This document shows positions 17,404 to 24,038 of a stretch of 64,000 nucleotides of DNA, piece after piece. This DNA is from Edaphosphingomonas laterariae (GTDB lineage Bacteria > Pseudomonadota > Alphaproteobacteria > Sphingomonadales > Sphingomonadaceae): assembly GCF_900188165.1 (NCBI RefSeq), contig NZ_FZOS01000001.1:310001-374000 (forward strand), read 5' to 3'. A program made the translations under genes and the position numbers. Position 1 is the first letter of the stretch. Each line of letters starts with the position of its first letter. Below the pieces are notes generated by a model. It saw only the letters and a program-made list of their open reading frames with translations, searched no databases and was not told the DNA's origin.

Positions 17404-18849
17404 TCAGCCCGCCGGCTGGTCGCGCCCCGCCGGCTCGGCGCAGGAAAGCACCATTTCCTCCGCCTCCACCGGGTCGGTCTGCGGCATCATGCGCAGCTCG
17501 CGCCATTTGCCGAAGCGATAATAAGCCACCGTCATGATCAGCGTCGCGATCGCGCCGGCATTATAGCTCCACCAGATTGCGTCCGCGCCGATCCTCGGCT
17601 GGAACATGGATGCGATGCCAAGCCGAACCGGGAAGAAGGCGATGATCAGGATGATCAGCGGCACCATCACCGCGCCGTTGGCGCGCACCACGGCGGATAG
17701 CACGGCGGTGATGCCGAACAGGATAAAGCCCCAGCTGACGATCAGGTTCATGTGGCGCCCCACCGCCATGGCGTGCCCGTCATTGCCAAGGAACAGCGAC
17801 AGCGCCTGCCGGTCGATCGCCAGCAGCAGCAGCACCGCGCCGCCGGTCATCGCGATGTTGATCGCCACGCCCGCGCGCGTCACCTGCCCCACCCGATCCC
17901 AGCGATTGGCACCAATATTCTGCGCCGCCATCGCGCTCACCGCAGCCCCCAGCGCCATCGCCGGCATCTGGATATAGGTCCATAGCTGGTTTGCCGCGCC
18001 ATAAGCCGCGGTCACGGCCGCGCCCTCGCGATTGACCAGCCCGATCATCGCCAGCGCCGAAACTGAAACGACCAGCATCTGCAGGCCCATCGGCACGCCC
18101 TTGCGGACGATCGTCCCCATCAGCGCCGGCGTCGGCAGCAGATAGCCTATCTCCCGTCCGCGCAGCCGCAACGGCAGGTCGCGCGCGTAGATATAGGCCA
18201 CCAGCGCGACAAGGCTCACGATATTGGCGATCAAAGATGCCGTCGCCGCGCCCTGAATGCCCATTTCCGGCGCCGGGCCCAGCCCCAGGATCAGCACCGG
18301 GTTCAGCGCCACATCGATCACGGCGGCCAGGATCATGAACCACAATGGCGTCATCGAATCGCCCGATCCGCGCAGCCCCATGGTCAGCAGCACGACAATC
18401 ATGCTGAACGGCAGGGCGACGAACATGACGCGCAGATAGGCCAGCGCCAGTTCGAACACCTCGGGCGGCGTGCTCAGCAGGTGCAGCAAAGCGGGCGACC
18501 ACAAATAGCCGGCCATGGCGACCAGCGTCGCGCTCACCGCGATCATGCCGGTGGTCGTTCCCATCACCCGGCGGGCGCCATCCACGTCATGCGCGCCGAA
18601 GCTCTGGCCGATCAGGATCGTCGCCGCCATGCCGAAGCCGAATACGGCGGCAAACATCAGGAACATCACGAGATTGGCGTTGGCGGTGGCAGCCAGCGCC
18701 GCCTCACCCAGAAACTGCCCCACCCAGACCGCGTTGATCGATCCGTTCAGCGATTGCAGCACGCTCGATCCCAGCGTCGGCAGCGCGAACAGCAGCAGCG
18801 TTCGCGCAATCGGTCCGGTCGTCAGGTCGCGCCCGGGGCGTGTCGCCAT
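17404..18849 (-). CDS. MATE-family multidrug/toxin exporter
   Basis: A 481-residue inner-membrane antiporter of the MATE (NorM/DinF) family with 12 predicted helices in two homologous halves. The first half starts with PIARTLLLFALPTLGSSVLQ and contains the NAVWVGQFLGEAALAATA loop. The second half repeats the pattern with GLQMLVVSVSALAMIGLVN. These proteins exchange cationic drugs or metabolites for protons or sodium. The ATG at 18849 has ggaga seven bases upstream; seven extra codons upstream are possible but lack this site. Substrate unknown. Confidence 0.93.
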   Translation of the reverse strand: MATRPGRDLTTGPIARTLLLFALPTLGSSVLQSLNGSINAVWVGQFLGEAALAATANANLVMFLMFAAVFGFGMAATILIGQSFGAHDVDGARRVMGTTTGMIAVSATLVAMAGYLWSPALLHLLSTPPEVFELALAYLRVMFVALPFSMIVVLLTMGLRGSGDSMTPLWFMILAAVIDVALNPVLILGLGPAPEMGIQGAATASLIANIVSLVALVAYIYARDLPLRLRGREIGYLLPTPALMGTIVRKGVPMGLQMLVVSVSALAMIGLVNREGAAVTAAYGAANQLWTYIQMPAMALGAAVSAMAAQNIGANRWDRVGQVTRAGVAINIAMTGGAVLLLLAIDRQALSLFLGNDGHAMAVGRHMNLIVSWGFILFGITAVLSAVVRANGAVMVPLIILIIAFFPVRLGIASMFQPRIGADAIWWSYNAGAIATLIMTVAYYRFGKWRELRMMPQTDPVEAEEMVLSCAEPAGRDQPAG

Positions 18850-18980
18850 GGTCTGTTCTCCGTCCCCCACCGGCGGATGCCGGGTCAGACGTCTCTAGCC
18901 GCTTGGCGCGCCCCGGCAAGCGCGGATCGCGGCCCGCTCCTGACGCTGGCCGCATTCATGGCCGCATCATTCACGTCCGG

Positions 18981-19029
18981 CCCGCGTCGGCGACGGCCCC
19001 ACCCGAAGGGCGGGTGCCGCCGACGCGGG
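18981..19029. terminator. Two-tier hairpin downstream of the acyl-CoA dehydrogenase gene
   Basis: Outer perfect 12-bp stem CCCGCGTCGGCG (18981-18992) with CGCCGACGCGGG (19018-19029), enclosing a second perfect 6-bp stem CACCCG/CGGGTG (19000-19005 with 19011-19016). It starts 19 bases past the dehydrogenase stop codon. No U-tract on either strand; likely a transcription barrier or 3'-end stabiliser. Confidence 0.5.
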
Positions 19030-19047
19030 ATCAACGCGCCTGTAGGG

Positions 19048-20841
19048 TCAGAACGCTTCCACCGGCAGCGCCATCAGGCTTTCCGCCCCGCCCTCGATCT
19101 TGCGGCGCAACGCGCCGGCATCGGGCAGGATGCGTTCGCCATAGAAGCGCGCCGTCACCAGTTTCGCTTCGTGAAACGCCTTGTCGTCGGTGCCGGCGGC
19201 CAGCGCGGCGGCCGATGCGCGGCCCATCTTCAGCCACATCCAGCCCAGCGAAACCACGCCCATCAGCGTCATATAGCTATAGGCCGCGGCGCCGGCATTT
19301 TCGGGGTTGGCCATGCCGTTCTGCATCAGCCACATGCTCGCCGCCTGCAATTCGCCCAGCGCCTTTTCCTGCCGGGCGGCAAGATCGGCGGTTTCGGGCG
19401 TCGCCTTGGCGGCAGCGATTTCCTCGCCGATCATCGCGAACAGCGCCATCACCGCGCGGCCACCGTTCATCGGCAGCTTGCGGCCGACAAGATCCATCGC
19501 CTGCACGCCATTGGTGCCTTCATAGATCTGCGAGATGCGGGCATCGCGCACATATTGCTCCATCCCCCATTCGCGGATGTAGCCGTGGCCGCCATAAACC
19601 TGCTGCGATTTGGTCGCGATCTCATAGCCGAGATCGGTGGTGTAGCCCTTGATCACCGGCGTCAGCAGCGAAATCAGGTCGTCGGCCTTCTGCCGCTCCT
19701 CCTCGGTCTGCGCATGGTGTGCAAGGTCAACCTGCAGGCCGCCCCACATGCACAGCGCGCGCGCGCCTTCCAGGCACGCCTTGCTCTCCATCAACATGCG
19801 GCGGACATCGGGGTGCACGAACAGCGGGTCGGCCTTCTGGTCCGGCTCCTTCGGGCCGGTCAGCGCGCGGCCCTGGCGGCGGTCCTTGGCATATTGCACG
19901 GCGTTCTGATAGGCGACCTCGCCCACCGCCAGCCCCTGCAGGCCCACGCCCAGCCGCGCGGCATTCATCATGATGAACATCGCGGCCAGGCCCTTATTCT
20001 CCTCGCCGACCAAAAAGCCCGTCGCCCCGTCATAATTCATCACGCAGGTCGAATTGCCGTGGATGCCCATCTTCTCCTCGATCGAGCCGCAGGAGACGGC
20101 GTTGCGCGCACCCAGCGATCCATCGGCATTCACCATGAACTTGGGCACGATGAACAGGCTGATGCCCTTCACATTGTCCGGCGCGCCGGCCACCTTGGCC
20201 AGCACCAGGTGGATGATGTTCTCGGTCAGGTCATGCTCGCCCGACGAAATGAAGATCTTGGTGCCGCTGATCTTGTAACTGCCGTCGCCCTGCGGCTCGG
20301 CCTTGGTGCGGATCAGGCCCAGATCGGTGCCGCAATGCGGCTCCGTCAGGTTCATCGTGCCGCCCCATTCGCCGGCGATCATCTTCGGCGTATAGAGCGC
20401 CTTCTGCTCCTGCGATCCCTTGGCCAGGATCGCCGCCGTCGCGCCCATCGTCAGGCCGTTATACATGGCGAACGCCATGTTGGAGCTGATCAGATATTCC
20501 TCGAACGCGGTGGCGATGACATGGGGCATCCCCTGCCCGCCAAATTCGGTCGGCCCGGTCAGCGTCGGCCAGCCCGCCTCGCGGAACGCGTCATAGGCCG
20601 CCTTGAAGCCGGTCGGCGTCGTCACGCTGCCGTCGGCATGGCGGGTGCAACCTTCGCGGTCGCCCACCTGATTGAGCGGGAACAGCACTTCCTCGCAGAA
20701 TTTCGCGCCCTCGCTCAGCACGGCATCCACCATGTCGGCCGACGCGCTCTCGAAGCCCGGCAGGTTGGAATAGCGGTCGAGGCCGACAACGGCATCGAGC
20801 ACGAAGCGGGTATCGCGCACCGGCGCGGAATAGATCGGCAT
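19048..20841 (-). CDS. Acyl-CoA dehydrogenase, long (FadE/DmdC-like) form
   Basis: FAD-dependent alpha,beta-dehydrogenation of an acyl-CoA. The 597-residue product is of the long subgroup that also contains 3-methylmercaptopropionyl-CoA dehydrogenase. Visible family signatures are the FAD/substrate segment [19 protein letters not shown], the [12 protein letters not shown] stretch, and the C-terminal signature [20 protein letters not shown] with [18 protein letters not shown]. The C-terminal 150 residues form the extra helical domain of this subgroup. The chain length it prefers cannot be read. It is 50 bases downstream of a LiuR-like regulator on the same strand, which suggests control by that regulator. 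Confidence 0.95.
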   Translation of the reverse strand: MPIYSAPVRDTRFVLDAVVGLDRYSNLPGFESASADMVDAVLSEGAKFCEEVLFPLNQVGDREGCTRHADGSVTTPTGFKAAYDAFREAGWPTLTGPTEFGGQGMPHVIATAFEEYLISSNMAFAMYNGLTMGATAAILAKGSQEQKALYTPKMIAGEWGGTMNLTEPHCGTDLGLIRTKAEPQGDGSYKISGTKIFISSGEHDLTENIIHLVLAKVAGAPDNVKGISLFIVPKFMVNADGSLGARNAVSCGSIEEKMGIHGNSTCVMNYDGATGFLVGEENKGLAAMFIMMNAARLGVGLQGLAVGEVAYQNAVQYAKDRRQGRALTGPKEPDQKADPLFVHPDVRRMLMESKACLEGARALCMWGGLQVDLAHHAQTEEERQKADDLISLLTPVIKGYTTDLGYEIATKSQQVYGGHGYIREWGMEQYVRDARISQIYEGTNGVQAMDLVGRKLPMNGGRAVMALFAMIGEEIAAAKATPETADLAARQEKALGELQAASMWLMQNGMANPENAGAAAYSYMTLMGVVSLGWMWLKMGRASAAALAAGTDDKAFHEAKLVTARFYGERILPDAGALRRKIEGGAESLMALPVEAF

Positions 20842-20891
20842 TGGTCAGGCTCCTCGGAAGGGTCGGACGGCCATGTTGGGGCCATGGGGGG

Positions 20892-21311
20892 TCAGACGGC
20901 GGGGATCTTCGTCCCCTTCTTCAGCGTCGCGATGAACGTCTCCAGTTCGGCGATGGCTGCATCGATGTCGTCGCGCTGGCTCTGCAGGTTGGCGATCTTC
21001 TGCTGGCACCGTTCAGTCGTCACGCGGCGCTGTTCGGCCCGCTCGGGATCGGCATCGTAAAGGTCGATCATCTCGCGAATATCGGCCAGGCTGAAGCCGA
21101 CGCGCTTGCCGCGCAGGATCCAGGCGAGCCGCGCGCGATCGCGCTTCGAATAGACCCGCGCCAGGCCGACGCGCTCGGGCGCGATCAGCCCTTCATCTTC
21201 GTAAAAGCGCAACGCGCGCGCCGTTACCCCGAATTCCTCGGACAGGTCCGAGATGGTATAGGAGTGGCGGTTCTGGGCGTCGGGCGTGTCGATCGTCGCA
21301 TGAGCAGGCAT
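20892..21311 (-). CDS. MerR-family regulator of acyl-CoA degradation (LiuR-like)
   Basis: A 139-residue MerR-family repressor. The N-terminal winged helix is YTISDLSEEFGVTARALRFYEDEGLIAPERVG, followed by the second wing (RVYSKRDRARLAWILRGKRVGFSLADI) and a C-terminal coiled coil (CQQKIANLQSQRDDIDAAIAE). There is no metal-binding Cys pair. This type controls branched-chain amino-acid and fatty-acyl-CoA degradation genes (LiuR/PsrA-like MerR group), in line with the acyl-CoA dehydrogenase 50 bases downstream. A LiuR-type dyad lies 15 bases upstream of its start, suggesting autoregulation. Confidence 0.9.
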   Translation of the reverse strand: MPAHATIDTPDAQNRHSYTISDLSEEFGVTARALRFYEDEGLIAPERVGLARVYSKRDRARLAWILRGKRVGFSLADIREMIDLYDADPERAEQRRVTTERCQQKIANLQSQRDDIDAAIAELETFIATLKKGTKIPAV

Positions 21312-21325
21312 GGCGGCGATGGTAG

Positions 21326-21341
21326 TTTACGCTCACGTCAA
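21326..21341. promoter_or_regulatory. LiuR-type operator candidate
   Basis: TTTACGCTCACGTCAA, an imperfect dyad (five of the six outer positions pair) close to the TTTACGTnnACGTAAA motif known for LiuR-type MerR regulators. It lies just upstream of the MerR gene start at 21311, on a stretch that also offers TTGACG as a -35 element for that gene. Confidence 0.5.
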
Positions 21342-21395
21342 CGTCAATCGGCCGCCTTTCGGAAAATGCAGGCGCGCGCTATCCATCCGCGCCCG

Positions 21396-21413
21396 CTGTC
21401 ACGCAGCTGTAAC
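21396..21413 (+). promoter_or_regulatory. Pho box upstream of gspC-like gene
   Basis: CTGTCAC-gcag-CTGTAAC: two near-consensus PhoB heptamers with 4-bp spacing (11-bp period). Ten bases after it is TAAGCG (21424), a weak -10, which would put the transcription start at or next to the ATG at 21436 (leaderless or nearly so). Confidence 0.7.
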
Positions 21414-21435
21414 GCCATTGCCATAAGCGGCCCCG

Positions 21436-22206
21436 ATGCGCACCCCTGCCCTGCCCGCCTTTTCCGCCGTTTCCAGCCGAGGCTCGACGCGCGAATGGCT
21501 GATCGCGGCGGCCGGCGGCATCGTGCTATCGGCCGGGCTGGTCGCACTGCTGCGCCCCGCCGCCCCGGAGGAACCGACCGAACTGACCAGCGCGCCCGCA
21601 GCATCGTCGCCGGCCGAGGCGCCTGCCGCGCCACCGCCGCCCGCCACGGCCGTACCCGCCATGCCGACCGCCGACACATCGGGGCTCATCCTGCGCGGCA
21701 TCATGGGGGCCGCTGAGACCGGGGCCGCGATCATCGAATTTCCCGGCGGCCGCCAGGGCCGCTTCATCGTCGGCCGCGACGTTCTGCCCGGCGTCAAGCT
21801 CGCCGCGATCGAAGCGCAATCGGTGCTGCTGTCGAACAATGGCGCCGACGTGCGTATCGCGTTTCCGGGCGCGGAAGTCGCCAGCCTCACCCGCACCGCC
21901 CAGCGCGCGTCGCGCGCGCCAGCCGGCGACCAGACCGTCGCCTTCCGCACCGGCCTTGCCCCGCGCAAGCGCGAGGATGGTCGCATCACCGGCTTCACCA
22001 TCCGCGCCGGCACCGAAATGCCCGCCTTCGCCAAGGCCGGCCTCCAGCCCGGCGACGTCGTCATCGGCATCAACGGCCGCGCCTTCGCCAGCGAGAACGA
22101 GGTGAACAAGCTCGCCAACGAGATCGCCATCTCGCCCACCATCGTGTTCGAATATGAACGCAACGGCCGCCGCAGCGAGGCCCGGCTCGACACATCGGCG
22201 ATCTGA
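21436..22206 (+). CDS. GspC-like type II secretion protein with PDZ domain (orphan)
   Basis: A 256-residue bitopic inner-membrane protein with the GspC layout. It has a cytosolic head, one membrane helix (about 20-40), a Pro/Ala-rich periplasmic linker (41-80), a homology-region domain (about 82-155; TSGLILRGIMGAAETGAAII, a typical start) that in known systems contacts the secretin GspD, and a PDZ domain (about 175-256; GFTIRAGTEMPAFAKAGLQ, PGDVVIGINGRAF). No other gsp gene is nearby, so it must serve a type II secretion system encoded elsewhere or an alternative partner. A near-consensus Pho box lies 22 bp before the ATG. No Shine-Dalgarno sequence is evident, consistent with a leaderless start. 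Confidence 0.85.
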   Translation: MRTPALPAFSAVSSRGSTREWLIAAAGGIVLSAGLVALLRPAAPEEPTELTSAPAASSPAEAPAAPPPPATAVPAMPTADTSGLILRGIMGAAETGAAIIEFPGGRQGRFIVGRDVLPGVKLAAIEAQSVLLSNNGADVRIAFPGAEVASLTRTAQRASRAPAGDQTVAFRTGLAPRKREDGRITGFTIRAGTEMPAFAKAGLQPGDVVIGINGRAFASENEVNKLANEIAISPTIVFEYERNGRRSEARLDTSAI

Positions 22207-22221
22207 CACCACGGCGCAAAT

Positions 22222-22272
22222 GTTACAACCAAGTGACATTTGAATTACATTGATAATACGACAATATTACAC
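22222..22272. promoter_or_regulatory. Phased array of reversed Pho-box heptamers
   Basis: GTTACAA, GTGACAT, ATTACAT and ATTACAC start at 22222, 22233, 22244 and 22266, all on one 11-bp register (the fourth position, 22255, is degenerate). Reverse-complemented, these match the PhoB half-site (rTGACAn in place of nTGTCAy). The stretch is conspicuously AT-rich against its surroundings. Confidence 0.5.
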
Positions 22273-22322
22273 AAAGTTTGCGCGGCTGTTTCACGATCAA
22301 TATCCGTACAAACCCCGGCACA

Positions 22323-22340
22323 CTGTAATATTACTATCAT
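22323..22340 (+). promoter_or_regulatory. Pho-box-like pair upstream of the lipoprotein gene
   Basis: CTGTAAT-atta-CTATCAT, each heptamer one mismatch from CTGTCAT, with the 11-bp period. A possible -10 lies about 10 bases downstream (TAGGGC, 22351). A 7-bp leader hairpin CGAGTCC/GGACTCG occupies 22376-22396, ahead of the lipoprotein SD agagggg. Confidence 0.55.
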
Positions 22341-22434
22341 TTTCCCCCTCTAGGGCACCCCCGCAACGGCACTGACGAGTCCACCAACCGGACTCGGGGG
22401 AGGCCGGCGTCCTAGCCAATACAGAGGGGCAATC

Positions 22435-23961
22435 ATGACCTATCTCCGGAATATCCTCCTTGTCGGGAGCGCGCTTTCGCTCGTGGCCTGCGGCGCGGAT
22501 GACGTCGCCTCGCCGGGCGACGGCGTGATCGTGACGCCCACGCCGACCCCCACGCCGACGCCCACCCCCACGCCGACTCCGACACCCACGCCGACCCCGA
22601 CCCCCACGGATTGCCCCACCGGCACCACCAATGCAGGCGTCGTCAACGGCCTGCGCAACTGCGCGCTGCAGGGCACGATCTCGTCCGATCTCGTCCTCCG
22701 CAAGACGGACGGCATGGTCTATTCGCTCTCGGGCCGCGTCGATGTCGGCACCGATGTCGGCGGCAGCGGCACCGCGGCCGGCGGCAAGAAGGTCGTGCTG
22801 ACGGTCGAACCGGGCGTCACCATCTTCGGCTCGTCGGGCAATGACTATCTGGTCGTCAATCGCGGCTCGCAGCTCTTCGCCGAAGGTTCGGCAACCGATC
22901 CGATCATCTTCACCGCGCGCGCCAATGTCGAAGGCACCGCGACGGACACCAGCCAGGGCCTGTGGGGCGGCGTCGTCCTGCTCGGCCGCGCGCCGATCAG
23001 CGATTGCAACACCGCCGTCGAAGGTGGTTCGGTCAATTGCGAAAACATCGTCGAAGGCACGTCGAACGCGCTCTACGGCGGCGCCACGGCGGACGATAAC
23101 AGCGGCACCCTGCGCTACGTCCAGATCCGCTATTCGGGCTTCGCGATCGCGGCCGGCAACGAGCTTCAGGGCCTCACGCTCGGCGGCGTCGGCTCGGGCA
23201 CCGTGCTCAACCACATCCAGGTCCACAACAGCTCGGACGACGGCATCGAAATCTTCGGCGGCCGCCCGAACCTGAAGCACCTCGTCATCACCGGCGCCGA
23301 CGACGACGCCCTCGACACCGACCTCGGCTACAAGGGCTTCATCCAGTTCGTCATCGGCGTCCAGCGCGATGCCAATAACGGCGACACGATGATCGAGGCC
23401 GACTCGAACGGCAACGAAGATGCCAAGCCGCGCCAGAACACGCGCCTTGCCAACTTCACCTTCATCCACCGCTCCACGCTGGGCGGCACCGGCCAGAACA
23501 GCGTCCTGCTGCGCGGCGGCACCGATTACACGATGGTCAACGGCATCATCACCGGTTCCACCAACTGCCTCGACATCGACGCCGGCGGCGGCTCCACCAT
23601 CCGTCCGGCCGATGCCGCGCTGGATGATGTCGGCCCGCCGGTGTTCAACTCGGTGGTGATGTCGTGCCCGACCGCCTTCAACAACGACAACAATGTCGCG
23701 GTGGCCGATATCACGACGATCTTCAACGGCGGCACGAACAACAATTCGGCCTACACGCCGACGCTGGCGAACGTGTTCATCAACGGCGCCAACGAAAGCG
23801 CGGTGCCGGCATTCAACGCCTCGTCGCTCGGCAGCTTCTTCGTCAACACCAACTATATCGGTGCCGTCCGCGACGCGAGCGACACCTGGTATGCCGGCTG
23901 GACCTGCAATGCGAGCTACGTCTCGTTCGGCAGCGAAAGCCGTAACTGCACGGCGCTCTAA
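22435..23961 (+). CDS. Pro-Thr-stalked beta-helix lipoprotein
   Basis: A 508-residue exported lipoprotein. The lipobox SLVAC puts the lipidated Cys at position 19, with Gly at +2, so it should go to the outer membrane. An uninterrupted Pro-Thr repeat (about residues 33-58) forms an extended stalk. Residues 60-508 are rich in Gly/Asn/Asp and look like a right-handed parallel beta-helix: turns such as LRYVQIRYSGFAIAAGNEL, LNHIHVHNSSDDGIEIFGG-like QVHNSSDDGIEIFGGRPNL and LKHLVITGADDDALDTDLG. The Asp clusters could bind Ca2+. Cys pairs near the N- and C-terminal ends may form disulfides. It is 77 bases upstream of the TonB receptor gene on the same strand. Function unknown; a surface ligand-capture or carbohydrate-binding role is inference. 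Confidence 0.85.
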   Translation: MTYLRNILLVGSALSLVACGADDVASPGDGVIVTPTPTPTPTPTPTPTPTPTPTPTPTDCPTGTTNAGVVNGLRNCALQGTISSDLVLRKTDGMVYSLSGRVDVGTDVGGSGTAAGGKKVVLTVEPGVTIFGSSGNDYLVVNRGSQLFAEGSATDPIIFTARANVEGTATDTSQGLWGGVVLLGRAPISDCNTAVEGGSVNCENIVEGTSNALYGGATADDNSGTLRYVQIRYSGFAIAAGNELQGLTLGGVGSGTVLNHIQVHNSSDDGIEIFGGRPNLKHLVITGADDDALDTDLGYKGFIQFVIGVQRDANNGDTMIEADSNGNEDAKPRQNTRLANFTFIHRSTLGGTGQNSVLLRGGTDYTMVNGIITGSTNCLDIDAGGGSTIRPADAALDDVGPPVFNSVVMSCPTAFNNDNNVAVADITTIFNGGTNNNSAYTPTLANVFINGANESAVPAFNASSLGSFFVNTNYIGAVRDASDTWYAGWTCNASYVSFGSESRNCTAL

Positions 23962-23982
23962 GACCGCCCAACCTTGAACGGA

Positions 23983-24010
23983 GGGGGCGGTGGCGCGCGC
24001 TGCCGCCCCC
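23983..24010 (+). terminator. Intercistronic hairpin between lipoprotein and receptor genes
   Basis: GGGGGCGG (23983-23990) pairs with CCGCCCCC (24003-24010), extendable inward with wobble pairs to about 12 bp. No U-tract. Probably protects the lipoprotein message or attenuates read-through into the receptor gene. Confidence 0.5.
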
Positions 24011-24038
24011 CAACATTATCGGGAATTCCGGGGGACAT

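Noticed and set aside
22530-22612. Repetitive tract resembling a short CRISPR-like or minisatellite array
   Set aside because: It is in frame inside a coding gene and encodes a Pro-Thr stalk; there are no spacers.
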